A stretch of DNA of 57,899 nt from JBGPRB01 sp964422155 (GTDB lineage: Bacteria; Chloroflexota; Dehalococcoidia; Dehalococcoidales; RBG-16-60-22), in the NCBI GenBank assembly GCA_964422155.1, contig CAYQZZ010000005.1, positions 1-57,899 on the forward strand, in the 5' to 3' direction. The notes below the pieces were generated by a model, which was given only the letters and a program-made list of their open reading frames with translations, was not told the origin of the DNA and made no database searches. This document shows, one piece after another, positions 22,329 to 31,318 of this stretch. Position numbers and translations under genes: made by a program. The first letter of the stretch is position 1. Every line of letters begins with the position of its first letter.

Positions 22329-22916
22329 ATGAGAGAAAGACTGTCCAGGCTCACATCCAGCATATTGAACCCTTTTCTGGTGAGTTTCATCATCATAGTG
22401 CTGCTCGCCTTTAAGTCTACGGCCAGCACCATCGATGCTATAAAATGGGCTTTAATTTCGATTGTTCTCAGCGTGCTGCCGGTATTTATCGTCGTTGTCT
22501 ACCTGGTCAGGCGTAAGAAACTGAACAACATCTTTGCTAATCCGCGCGAGCAGCGGCATGGGATTTACATACTGGCCAGTGTCCTGGGGGCTATAGGCTG
22601 CGGCGTGCTCTGGTGGTTCGGAGCGCCGGAATTGCTGGCAGTTACCTTCACCGCCGGTTTGATAGCTATAGTTATTTTTACGACGATAAACTATTTCTGG
22701 AAGATAAGCCTGCACACCGCCTTCATGGCCGCAGCGGTGGTGGTGTTAATTATGGTCTATGGCGCCGCGGCGGCCTGGACATTCGTGTTGCTGCCGCTGG
22801 TGGCCTGGGCGAGAATGGAATTGAAGCAGCACTCATGGGCGCAGTTAGCCGCGGGCGCGATACTGGCGGCGGTGATAGTGGTAGGGGTGTTCTGGGGATT
22901 CGGGGTGGTGGGATAA
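22329..22916 (+). CDS. Multi-pass membrane protein of unknown function
   Basis: 195 residues with about six hydrophobic segments (for example NPFLVSFIIIVLLAF, LISIVLSVLPVFIVVVYLV, GIYILASVLGAIGCGVLWW, LLAVTFTAGLIAIVIF, AFMAAAVVVLIMVYGA, LAAGAILAAVIVVGVFWGFG). A short SLHTAFMAA is reminiscent of the S-x-H motif of PAP2-type phosphatases and reductases, but the other PAP2 motifs are missing. No family is assigned. ATG 22329 is preferred over TTG 22323; there is no clear ribosome-binding site. It stands alone between repeats. Confidence 0.6.
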   Translation: MRERLSRLTSSILNPFLVSFIIIVLLAFKSTASTIDAIKWALISIVLSVLPVFIVVVYLVRRKKLNNIFANPREQRHGIYILASVLGAIGCGVLWWFGAPELLAVTFTAGLIAIVIFTTINYFWKISLHTAFMAAAVVVLIMVYGAAAAWTFVLLPLVAWARMELKQHSWAQLAAGAILAAVIVVGVFWGFGVVG

Positions 22917-22980
22917 TAGTTAAGAAAACCTGATGAAAAGGCAAAGAAGTCAATTTCCTAAAATGAGATTATTTTTTTAT

Positions 22981-23100
22981 GTCCTCCCGACTTTATCGGG
23001 ACCCAGGCCCCTTTGTCCTGCTACTGGATTCCCGCCTTCGCGGGAATGACAAAGAAAAATTTTATAGATTCTTCCCCTTCAGCCGAAGGGTCAGAATGAC
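22981..23100. repeat. Dispersed palindromic repeats
   Basis: CCCGACTTTATCGGGACCCA, then CTGGATTCCCGCCTTCGCGG..GAATGAC and GATTCTTCCCCTTCAGCCGA..CAGAATGAC, between the convergent membrane protein and ftsK genes. Confidence 0.7.
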
Positions 23101-23146
23101 AAATATGGGAAAGCGGGAATGACGCCAACCCATTGCTAAACACTCT

Positions 23147-25444
23147 CTATGAATCCTCCCCCTCTCCGCCCTTCCCGCTCTCTTCGTTTTTCTGTTCTTC
23201 CTCCTGCTGCAAGAGGGCTTCGAGCTGCTCCATGAGGCGGGCCGCCCGCGGGTAGCCGATGTGCAGTTTCCTCTGCAAAAAGGATGTGGAAACATTATCG
23301 TACTGCCTGGCCAGCTCTCTGGCCTGCTCCAGGAGTGGGTCGCGAGGATATCCGCCGATGGTGCCGGAGGGGGTGGTGGCGATAAGCGTCTCCATTTTCA
23401 GCTTATCAGGTTCGTCTTTCCTCTGGCTACCCCAGAAATATACCAGCCTTTCTATCTCAGCATCGGAGAGGAAGCAGCCCTGGAGTCGCTTGGGCTTGGC
23501 CGCTTCGGTGGGCATGAAGAGCATGTCGCCCCGGCCTAAAAGCTTCTCGGCGCCACCGCCATCGAGGATGGTGCGTGAGTCCACCTGAGAGGTAACGGCG
23601 AAGCTTATGCGCGTGGGGAAATTGGCCTTGATGAGCCCGGTAACCACGTCCACCGAGGGACGCTGTGTCGCCACGACCAGATGGATGCCGGTGGCGCGTG
23701 CCAGCTGTGCCAGACGGCACAGGTTGGTTTCAACCTCGTCAAAGCCAGACATCATTAAGTCGGCCAGCTCATCAATAATGAGAACCAGATAAGGTAGTTT
23801 TTCGCTACTCGATTTATTTTTATTGTATCCCTCGATGTGCCGCGCCCCGGCGGCAGCCAGCTTCTGATAGCGCTGGTCCATCTCCTGCAATAGCCAGCGC
23901 AGAGCGGACAGAGCCTTAGCGGTATCGACGATGACAGGAGTGGCCAAGTGGGGTATGCTGTTATATTGCGTCAACTCGACTCTCTTGGGGTCGATGAGGA
24001 TAAAGCGGACATCGTTGGGTGTATTATGCATCATCAGGCAGCAGATAACAGTATTCAGACAGACCGTCTTGCCGCTGCCGGTAGCCCCGGCGACAAGCAG
24101 GTGGGGCATCTTGGTCAGGTCGGAAGCGATAGCCTCGCCGCCGGCGCCCTTACCCAGCGCCAGCGCCATCCTGGTCTTGGAAACCAGCTTCTGGAAAGTA
24201 CTGGTCTCGACTACACCGCGCAGGCTGACCAAATCCGACGTCGTATTGGGCACCTCAACGCCGACGAAGGCTTTTCCCGGCACGGGGGCTTCAATCCTGA
24301 TGGTAGGCGCCGCCAGGGCTAAGGCAAGGTCGTTGGACAGGGAGTTAATCCTCTCCACCTTGACCCTGGTCCGGGACACCTCTTCCTTCCTGACCTGTAC
24401 GTTGCCGTCGCGGTCTTTCTCTTTAATTTCCTTATACTTGATATCCCAGCCCGGTTCCACGCCGAACTGGGTAACGGTGGGGCCGGCGTTAATCTGCACA
24501 ACCTTGGCGTCGACACCATAGCTGGCCAGCGTTTCTTCGATAAGCTTGGCCCTCTGCTGGTTATCGGCTTCGCTGAACGAGACCTCAGGAGTCAGGTCCA
24601 GGATATCGACAGGGGGGAGACGCCAGCCATCGATAACTACCCCTGCTGATGATTGACCGTACTTTTTCCAGACATCATCGGCGACCTGCCGCAGTTCCTG
24701 CCTGGATGGCGCAGAATCAGAGGACTTCGCGCCGGGTCTCAAAGCGGCCGCCTTTTCCGCCAGAGCTTCCAGCCTCTTCCTGGAACTGATGACCTCTGGC
24801 GACTCCTCTGTTACCGAAGTCGGAATCCTCGGTTGAAAAAGGCGTCGTACCGGTCGCTTAACTCCGTGCCCGGTGGGTCGCTTACGGACCGATAGCCTCT
24901 TTAACCGTTCGTACAGCCAGATAAAGAACCTCTTTATCACCCGGAAGCTGGGACGCGGCGCTACCAGAAAAATGCCGATAACCAAAAGGGCAAATATACA
25001 TAAGCCGTAAATGAAAAAATAGTTCGGGTAAGAGATAATGGCACGCCCGAAAGAACCACCCAACCCGTTTTCTAATAGATAGCTCGTATAATCGAAACTG
25101 GACATGATTCCCCAGGCTGCCAGGACGAAGGCGATGCCGCCCAGCCACCGGTTCCAATAAAAGAACAAAATGCGGAACTTGCGCCGCCACAACAGCGTGC
25201 CCCAGGTAACGATGGCGGCGAGAATAAAGACGAGACCCCAGCCGAAAAGCTCACGGATAGTCTTGAAAAAATCCTTTAAAGCTTCCCGGAATATCACCAG
25301 CAGCACGATGACGATAAAAGTGAAAATTATTTGACGCATCGGCCTGGAGAAGATGAACCGGAAGAAACCGCCCGATGAGCCAGACTTTCCGGGCTTCTTC
25401 CTCGACCTGGGCTTTTCATTCGAGAATGATTTTTTTCTGGGCAT
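23147..25444 (-). CDS. ftsK: DNA translocase FtsK/SpoIIIE
   Basis: Membrane-anchored ATP-driven DNA pump that clears chromosomes from the division septum. 765 residues: a basic N terminus, about four transmembrane segments in residues 30-170, a linker, then the motor with Walker A GATGSGKT at about residue 450 and Walker B LVLIIDELADLMM. The gamma winged-helix domain at the C terminus (TSFLQRKLHIGYPRAARLME) recognises KOPS-like DNA. An acidic Glu/Gly-rich tail ends the protein. CAGGAG is 5 bases before the ATG. It is the last gene of the UDG-rnj-ftsK operon, 31 bases after rnj. A Xer recombinase at 55314-56228 could be its partner at dif. Confidence 0.95.
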   Translation of the reverse strand: MPRKKSFSNEKPRSRKKPGKSGSSGGFFRFIFSRPMRQIIFTFIVIVLLVIFREALKDFFKTIRELFGWGLVFILAAIVTWGTLLWRRKFRILFFYWNRWLGGIAFVLAAWGIMSSFDYTSYLLENGLGGSFGRAIISYPNYFFIYGLCIFALLVIGIFLVAPRPSFRVIKRFFIWLYERLKRLSVRKRPTGHGVKRPVRRLFQPRIPTSVTEESPEVISSRKRLEALAEKAAALRPGAKSSDSAPSRQELRQVADDVWKKYGQSSAGVVIDGWRLPPVDILDLTPEVSFSEADNQQRAKLIEETLASYGVDAKVVQINAGPTVTQFGVEPGWDIKYKEIKEKDRDGNVQVRKEEVSRTRVKVERINSLSNDLALALAAPTIRIEAPVPGKAFVGVEVPNTTSDLVSLRGVVETSTFQKLVSKTRMALALGKGAGGEAIASDLTKMPHLLVAGATGSGKTVCLNTVICCLMMHNTPNDVRFILIDPKRVELTQYNSIPHLATPVIVDTAKALSALRWLLQEMDQRYQKLAAAGARHIEGYNKNKSSSEKLPYLVLIIDELADLMMSGFDEVETNLCRLAQLARATGIHLVVATQRPSVDVVTGLIKANFPTRISFAVTSQVDSRTILDGGGAEKLLGRGDMLFMPTEAAKPKRLQGCFLSDAEIERLVYFWGSQRKDEPDKLKMETLIATTPSGTIGGYPRDPLLEQARELARQYDNVSTSFLQRKLHIGYPRAARLMEQLEALLQQEEEQKNEESGKGGEGEDS

Positions 25445-25475
25445 ACGACTCCTGTTGAGACTTAAAAACCTCTGG

Positions 25476-27137
25476 CTATACTTTAACCATAAAGGGAAGA
25501 ATCATGGGATGGCGCTTGGTTCTATCATAATAGAATTTTTCCAGGGTATCCTTGACCTTGGTATTGATAAAGCTCCACTCGGTAACACGGTCGCCGCTGT
25601 GGTCAAGCGTGCGGGCCAGCAATTCACGGCTATCGTCCATCAAGTCCTTGAACTCCCTGGTGTCGATAAAACCCCGGGTAACGATGTCAGGACGTCCCAC
25701 GAGTTTGCCCGTCTGCCGGTTGACGGCGATAATCACCACGACGATGCCATCGCGGGACAGCATCCTTCGCGTGCGCAGGACGACCCCGTCGATATCGCCG
25801 ACACTCAGGCCGTCGACATACACATGCCCCGAGCCGACTTTCCCGTTTATCCTGGCCATATCGGCGTTGAGTTCGAGGACATCGCCGTCCTCAAGGACAA
25901 AGATACTTGCGGCAGGAATCCCAACCGATTCCGCCAGACGGGCGTGCAGACTCAGGTGCCGGTACTCTCCATGGATGGGGGCGAAAAACCTGGGCTTGAC
26001 CAGGCTCAATATCAGTTTTAGCTCTTCCTGGCTGCCGTGACCGTGGACATGCACATGCCCAATCTTATCGTACATTACCTGGGCACCCTGCTTAAAAAGA
26101 CTGTCCACAGTTCTGTTTACCAGAGATTCATTACCCGGAACAGGTGTTGCCGATAAAACGATGGTGTCACCACGCTGGATATGCACGTGGCGATGGTCGC
26201 GGTTAGCCATACGCACCAGCGCTGAGGTAGGCTCTCCCTGACTGCCGGTGGTAACCAGGACAATTTTATTATTGGGCAGGCCCTTGACTTCATCAATCTT
26301 GCCCAGTATACCGTCAGGGGCATTGAGATAGCCCAGTTCCAGAGCGATATGCACCGTATCGGTCATGGAGCGTCCGACGATAAAGACACGCCGCTCGTGT
26401 CTGGCGGCAGCATCGATAACCTGCTGAATGCGCGAAATCAGCGAGGAAAAGGTAGTAATAATCACTCTCCCCGGAGCATTGGCGATAACGCGGTCAAGCG
26501 ATTCGCCGACTATTTTCTCGGAGGGGGTATATCCGGGAAGCTCGGCATAGGTGGAATCGGCGAGCAGGAGTAAAACTCCCTGGGCGCCCAGCTGGGCTAA
26601 TCGTGAAAGGTCGGTGGGTTTACCGCTGACCGGTGTATGGTCAATCTTAAAATCGCCGCTATGAATGACAATTCCCTCGGGTGTGTGTATGATGATGCCG
26701 GCGGCATCGGGGATGCTGTGGCAGACAGGAAACAGCTCGACTTTAAAACTGCCGAGGATGATTTCCTTTCCATAGTTCAATACTTTAAGGTTGACTCCCT
26801 CGCGTGTCTTCCTTTCCTTTAGTTTGACGCGGATGAGTCCGTTGGTAAGTTTCGTCGAATAAACGGGCACATTATCAAGCTGGGGTAGCAAATAGGGCAG
26901 GGCGCCGATATGGTCTTCATGCCCGTGGGTGATGATGATACCTCTTACTCTTTCCTTTCTTTCGATAATATAAGTCACGTCGGGGATAACCAGGTCGATA
27001 CCAAGCATTTCTTCTTCGGGAAACATGAGGCCGGCGTCAATAATAATAATGTCATTATCGTATTCCAGCACCATCATGTTCTTGCCGATTTCCCCCAGTC
27101 CACCAAGAGGGATGACTTTTAACTTAAACTTTGACAT
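25476..27137 (-). CDS. rnj: Ribonuclease J
   Basis: A 553-residue metallo-beta-lactamase/beta-CASP RNase with 5'-3' exonuclease and endonuclease activity, involved in mRNA decay and RNA maturation. The motifs are THGHEDHIGALPYLL (HxHxDH), VCHSIPDA, HSGDFKID, the beta-CASP region (TTGSQGEPTSAL, VHGHGSQEELK) and PIHGEYRHL. The start lies 4 bases after the upstream UDG stop and the ribosome-binding site GAGG falls in the end of that gene. Confidence 0.95.
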   Translation of the reverse strand: MSKFKLKVIPLGGLGEIGKNMMVLEYDNDIIIIDAGLMFPEEEMLGIDLVIPDVTYIIERKERVRGIIITHGHEDHIGALPYLLPQLDNVPVYSTKLTNGLIRVKLKERKTREGVNLKVLNYGKEIILGSFKVELFPVCHSIPDAAGIIIHTPEGIVIHSGDFKIDHTPVSGKPTDLSRLAQLGAQGVLLLLADSTYAELPGYTPSEKIVGESLDRVIANAPGRVIITTFSSLISRIQQVIDAAARHERRVFIVGRSMTDTVHIALELGYLNAPDGILGKIDEVKGLPNNKIVLVTTGSQGEPTSALVRMANRDHRHVHIQRGDTIVLSATPVPGNESLVNRTVDSLFKQGAQVMYDKIGHVHVHGHGSQEELKLILSLVKPRFFAPIHGEYRHLSLHARLAESVGIPAASIFVLEDGDVLELNADMARINGKVGSGHVYVDGLSVGDIDGVVLRTRRMLSRDGIVVVIIAVNRQTGKLVGRPDIVTRGFIDTREFKDLMDDSRELLARTLDHSGDRVTEWSFINTKVKDTLEKFYYDRTKRHPMILPFMVKV

Positions 27138-27141
27138 AAAT

Positions 27142-27753
27142 CTAAACCTCGAACATATTTAGCTGCTGCCCGCCTGAGGCGGACGGCCTGGCTTCCTGAA
27201 CATTCCTGGCTTCAGCCAGTAGCTTCGGAATTTTAAGCATATCAGCCTCTATAGCCTGCCGTAGACTCTGCTGGTGAAGAGCGGCGGCCGGATGATACAT
27301 GGCATAGTAGATAACATTATCACGCTTTACCGCTGTACCATGAATCTTGCTGATGCTCTTACCCGGAAAGTACCTCGCCATCGAGTAGCGACCCAGGGTG
27401 ACAATCATCGTGGGTTTGATTATCGCAATCTGGCTGTCCAGCCATTGACGGCAGTTCTGTATTTCCGTGGGTAGGGGGTCGCGATTATCGGGCGGGCGGC
27501 ACTTGATGACGTTGGCGATATAGACCTGCTGGCGCTTCAAATTTATGGAAGCGAGTAATTTATCCAGGAACTGCCCGGCCTGTCCGACGAAGGGGCGTCC
27601 CTGCTGGTCTTCGTGCCAGCCGGGTGCCTCGCCGATAAATATGATATCGGCGTTTTCCGCACCTTCACCGGGGACAACTTTAGTGCGCAACTTGGCTATA
27701 TCACACTTATGGCAAAGGGCTATCTGCTGGTAAAGCTCAGTCAGTGCAGACAT
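27142..27753 (-). CDS. Uracil-DNA glycosylase, family 4
   Basis: A 4Fe-4S uracil-DNA glycosylase that starts base excision repair of deaminated cytosine. Four cysteines are at the expected places: CHKC near the N terminus, IKCRPP and QNCRQW. The catalytic motifs are GEAPGWHEDQQGRPFVG and MYHPAAAL. ATG 27753 is the start because an ATG at 27783 lies inside the -35/-10 region. The length of 203 residues is usual. It is first in the operon with rnj and ftsK. A likely alternative name is the UdgA-type DNA polymerase-related protein. Confidence 0.93.
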   Translation of the reverse strand: MSALTELYQQIALCHKCDIAKLRTKVVPGEGAENADIIFIGEAPGWHEDQQGRPFVGQAGQFLDKLLASINLKRQQVYIANVIKCRPPDNRDPLPTEIQNCRQWLDSQIAIIKPTMIVTLGRYSMARYFPGKSISKIHGTAVKRDNVIYYAMYHPAAALHQQSLRQAIEADMLKIPKLLAEARNVQEARPSASGGQQLNMFEV

Positions 27754-27773
27754 ATCGATATATCTCTGAGAGT

Positions 27774-27802
27774 ATGATAACATTGACGATATGTCAAGTC
27801 AA
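27774..27802 (-). promoter_or_regulatory. Sigma70-type promoter for UDG-rnj-ftsK
   Basis: On the minus strand TTGACT (27802-27797), a 17-base spacer and TATCAT (27779-27774). Transcription would begin about 14-16 bases before the UDG ATG at 27753. Confidence 0.65.
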
Positions 27803-27842
27803 TTTATCGGGGTCACGATAAAGCTGTTTTCAGGCTAAACTC

Positions 27843-27871
27843 TTGCTTAGTTCCAATACCCCAATCATACT
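27843..27871 (+). promoter_or_regulatory. Possible promoter for the MFS gene
   Basis: TTGCTT (27843-27848), 17 bases, CATACT (27866-27871), 50 bases before the MFS start. Match to consensus is only moderate. Confidence 0.35.
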
Positions 27872-27920
27872 GGTACTATCAATTGTGCCATTTCGCTGAG
27901 GTCAAAGGAGAGCCTCCTGG

Positions 27921-29141
27921 ATGATAGACGGAAAAGGCAGTCTCATGAAAAGGCTTATCGGTAGCGAGCTGGCTACTATCATCGTTATCATGGGCATAGC
28001 CAATATGGCGATGGCTATCCTGCAACCGGTGCTGCCTCTTTACCTCACCTCCATTGGGGTCGGTCCTTCTCTCATCGGTCTGATGCTAGCTGTAAGTATG
28101 GTGGGCATGGTATTCGGGGAGAGTTCCGGCGGGTGGCTGGCGGATAAAGTAGGCTTGAAAATCCCGTTAAGCGTGGGGACCTTTCTCTGCGCTCCTTTGG
28201 TATTATGCTTTGTTTTCACGCGCGGTATCCCCAGTGTTTTCCTCATTTTTTTATTCTGGGGAGTAGTCCGGGCGGCGATATTCGGGCCGGCGCGCGGCTA
28301 TATCGGTAATACCGCAACTCTATCGAATAAAGCTACCCTCATTGCCATCTACATGACAACGCAATCGGTCGCCCGGAGCCTCGGTTCACTTGCCAGCGGC
28401 TTCGTTGCCGACAACTGGGGCTACAACTGGGACTTTTATATATCAGTCGGCATTTCCATTCTGGCCGGTATCCTGGTAATAAGCGGGTTGAGAAAAATCC
28501 CCCTATTGAAACCCAATGTAAAATCGACACGTCTTTCTCGTACCCCGCAATCAACCACGAGCAGGTCGGCGGTCGACTACCGGCTGTTCATCATCCAATG
28601 CGTAATTGTCGCGCTCTTTTTAATGGGAATGGGAGTCAACTCCTTTTTACCGCTGGTGGCGACCGAGGTGGTGGGAGTGAAAGCAACACAGGTCGGCATT
28701 CTTTTTACCATCAGCGGGCTGGTCAATACCGTGCTGCTCATTCCGCTGGGAAGACTGGCCGACAGGAGGGATAAAAGAACATTGATGGTGATAGGCATTT
28801 TACTATCAGCCGCAGCCCTGGTTGGAATAGCTTATACCAAGAGATTCCCAATCCTCATACTGTTTTCTGTCATCAATAGCTTAAGCTTCGCCATGTATAC
28901 CCCGGCGGCGGTAGCCCTGCTATCCAACACAGTACCGGCTTACTGGCAAAGTACGGCGATGGGAATCTACGGAGCCGCTGAGGATATCGGCATTATCATC
29001 GGGTCAGGGGCGGGGGGATTTGTCTGGAATGCAGGGGGGCCATCAGCGCTCTATTTTATGGGTGGCGCCGCCTGCGTAACGGGCGCGATAATATGCCTTG
29101 GCTTTATTAGAGGTAAGGTCGTTAAGAAGGGCTTGAAATAA
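27921..29141 (+). CDS. Major facilitator superfamily transporter
   Basis: 406 residues with about 12 transmembrane helices in two halves. The first half has the loop motif GGWLADKVGLKIPL and the second the matching GRLADRRDKRTLM. Both correspond to the MFS motif GxxxDrxGrr between TM2/3 and TM8/9. It resembles drug or metabolite exporters of the DHA1 type, but the substrate is unknown. ATG 27921 has AAAGGAG about 10 bases upstream; ATG 27945 (MKRLIGSELA) is a possible shorter start. It ends 20 bases from the convergent rhodanese gene. Confidence 0.88.
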   Translation: MIDGKGSLMKRLIGSELATIIVIMGIANMAMAILQPVLPLYLTSIGVGPSLIGLMLAVSMVGMVFGESSGGWLADKVGLKIPLSVGTFLCAPLVLCFVFTRGIPSVFLIFLFWGVVRAAIFGPARGYIGNTATLSNKATLIAIYMTTQSVARSLGSLASGFVADNWGYNWDFYISVGISILAGILVISGLRKIPLLKPNVKSTRLSRTPQSTTSRSAVDYRLFIIQCVIVALFLMGMGVNSFLPLVATEVVGVKATQVGILFTISGLVNTVLLIPLGRLADRRDKRTLMVIGILLSAAALVGIAYTKRFPILILFSVINSLSFAMYTPAAVALLSNTVPAYWQSTAMGIYGAAEDIGIIIGSGAGGFVWNAGGPSALYFMGGAACVTGAIICLGFIRGKVVKKGLK

Positions 29142-29160
29142 TGGGGGTGGTGGGGAAATA

Positions 29161-29616
29161 CTATTTTATTATCGGAAGACCCGCCGCCTCCCAGGCTGTA
29201 ATGCCGCCGTCCATGTTGTAGATGTCCTTGAAGCCGAGCTTTGCCATGACATTACTGGCCGCCGCGCTGCGCTTGCCGCTATGGCAATAGACAATATAGG
29301 TCACGTTTCTATTAAGTTTATCGACTTGTTCTATGAAATCCGCCGAATTGAAGTCGATATTAAGAACGTTTTCGATGTGCCCGTCGACATATTCCTGCGG
29401 TGTGCGCACATCGATAAGGCTAATGATTTTACTGCTAATTAACATCATATGAGATGCTTCATCGGGGGTAATATCTTTGACCACCTGCGGCTGAGTCAGT
29501 GCCGGGATTTTTACAGCCTCCCCGGTGATGTAGTCGCACCCGCTTATCGCTAAGGACGACCCCACCAGCAACGAGAATAATATCAGTAATAAAACAGACC
29601 GTTTTATATTTATCAT
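29161..29616 (-). CDS. Rhodanese-like lipoprotein
   Basis: A 151-residue exported lipoprotein. The N terminus has a hydrophobic signal (SVLLLILFSLLVGSSLAISG) ending at a lipobox Cys (ISGC). The rhodanese domain follows, with LIDVRTPQEYVDGHI and the active-site loop YCHSGKRSAA, whose Cys would carry a persulfide, and the end GGITAWEAAGLP. Similar proteins transfer sulfur or detoxify cyanide at the cell surface; the true acceptor is unknown. GGAGG lies before the ATG. Confidence 0.87.
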   Translation of the reverse strand: MINIKRSVLLLILFSLLVGSSLAISGCDYITGEAVKIPALTQPQVVKDITPDEASHMMLISSKIISLIDVRTPQEYVDGHIENVLNIDFNSADFIEQVDKLNRNVTYIVYCHSGKRSAAASNVMAKLGFKDIYNMDGGITAWEAAGLPIIK

Positions 29617-29715
29617 GGCTTTTCCTCCATTTTGCTAAGCATAAAAAATCAGAAGCTATAGGTAGAGGGAATTACTGCCCGAGGGAAATGCTGCCAGCGA
29701 AGATTCCCCTGGCGA

Positions 29716-31308
29716 CTACAGCGCGACCAGCTTAACGGAGTAGACGTCCGGGATGGAGAGTATTTGCTGCTGCTGTTTTTCCGGCAGGGGTTCATCCAGG
29801 GTCAGTACCAGCAGAGCCTGACCTCTCGGCCTGAGGCGTCCCAGATGCATGGAGCTGATATTTACGTTGGCATCACCGGTAATTTTACCCACCGCCCCGA
29901 TAAACCCGGGCCGGTCAAGGTGGTCGGCGAAGAGGAAACAGGAGCCGGGAGTAGGGACGATATCAAGCCAGTAATCGTTAATCCGTACGATGTGCGATTC
30001 ATTGTGCATGACAGTCCCGGCCACGGCGCATACTTTCGTGGTGGTAGTTATCTCTACGGTAAGAAGGCTGGTGTAGTTGGCGCAGGTGGCTTCCTTCACT
30101 TCGATGACGGTCAGGCCGCGCTTGGCGGCTATCAGGTTGCAGTTGACGATATTGACCCTTTCCTCGCTGATACCTTCGAGCAGGCCGCCGACTACCGCCG
30201 CTTTGAGGGCATTGGTGTCATAGTTGGCGATATCACCTTCGTACTTGATACGGATAGTCTTCGCCTGCCCTTCGCCCAGCTTATAGACCAGTTTACATAA
30301 TGTAGGAGCCAGCTTCATATAAGGCGCCAGCGCCGCCAGGGTCTCCGAGGGTATGTAAGGAACGTTAATTGCCGACCGGGCCGGCTGACCCTTGAAAACA
30401 TCGACAATCTGCTCGGCGACATCCCTGGCCGCCAGAACCTGCGCCTCGGTCGTGGAAGCGCCCAGGTGGGGCGTAACGATAATATTATCCTCGCCGAAAA
30501 GGACACTCTTCGTGCAGGGCTCTTTCTCAAAGACATCTATCGCCGCGCCGGCTACTCTCTTTCCCCGAATCGCCTTTACCAGCGATTTTTCGTCGATAAG
30601 ACCGCCCCGGGCGGTGTTGATGATGCGCACCGTCGGCTTGACCATCGCCAGTTCTTTCGCCCCGATAATGCCTCTGGTCTGGGCCGTCAGCGGAATGTGC
30701 AGGGTAATAAAGTCCGATTCCTGAAGCAATTGACCTTGCTCGACAAGCGTTACGCCGAGCTTCTTGGCGTATTCCAGGGAAACCAGAGGGTCGATGCCCA
30801 GCAGCCTCATCTCGAATCCCTGCGCCCGCTTCGCCACCTCCGACCCAACATTACCCAGCCCGATGATACCAAGCGTTTTACCCCTCAGCTCGGTGCCCAT
30901 GAACTCATTGCGCTTCCAGACGCCGCTCTTGAGCACAACATTCGCCTGAGGGATATTGCGTGCCAGAGCCAGCAAAAGAGCGATAGTGTGTTCGGCGGCG
31001 GAGACGGTGTTGCCGGTGGGGGCGTTCACCACGACGACGCCGCACCTTGTCGCCGCCTCTACATCGACATTATCAATACCGACGCCGGCCCGGGCGATAA
31101 CCTGCAAATTCTTTCCCGCCTCGATGATATCTGCCGTGACCCTGGTCTGGCTACGCACCATCAGGGCTTCATAATCGCCGATAACGGCGATGATTTCTTT
31201 CGGTTTCAGTCCGACCCTGATATCTACATGGGATTCTTTCCGCAGAATTTCGATGCCTTCTTCGGAAATTTCGTCGGTAATCAGTACTCTCTTTCGCGTA
31301 TCCGCCAT
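29716..31308 (-). CDS. serA: D-3-phosphoglycerate dehydrogenase
   Basis: Catalyses the first step of serine synthesis, 3-phosphoglycerate to 3-phosphohydroxypyruvate with NAD. 530 residues: substrate domain, NAD site GIIGLGNVGSEVAKRAQGF, INTARGGLIDE, catalytic His in VTPHLGASTTEA, then an intervening (ASB) domain and a C-terminal ACT domain (DRPGFIGAVGKITGDANVNI) that normally binds serine for feedback. It is 10 bases downstream of the aminotransferase gene, forming a two-step serine module. Confidence 0.95.
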   Translation of the reverse strand: MADTRKRVLITDEISEEGIEILRKESHVDIRVGLKPKEIIAVIGDYEALMVRSQTRVTADIIEAGKNLQVIARAGVGIDNVDVEAATRCGVVVVNAPTGNTVSAAEHTIALLLALARNIPQANVVLKSGVWKRNEFMGTELRGKTLGIIGLGNVGSEVAKRAQGFEMRLLGIDPLVSLEYAKKLGVTLVEQGQLLQESDFITLHIPLTAQTRGIIGAKELAMVKPTVRIINTARGGLIDEKSLVKAIRGKRVAGAAIDVFEKEPCTKSVLFGEDNIIVTPHLGASTTEAQVLAARDVAEQIVDVFKGQPARSAINVPYIPSETLAALAPYMKLAPTLCKLVYKLGEGQAKTIRIKYEGDIANYDTNALKAAVVGGLLEGISEERVNIVNCNLIAAKRGLTVIEVKEATCANYTSLLTVEITTTTKVCAVAGTVMHNESHIVRINDYWLDIVPTPGSCFLFADHLDRPGFIGAVGKITGDANVNISSMHLGRLRPRGQALLVLTLDEPLPEKQQQQILSIPDVYSVKLVAL

Positions 31309-31318
31309 AGGACTTTCC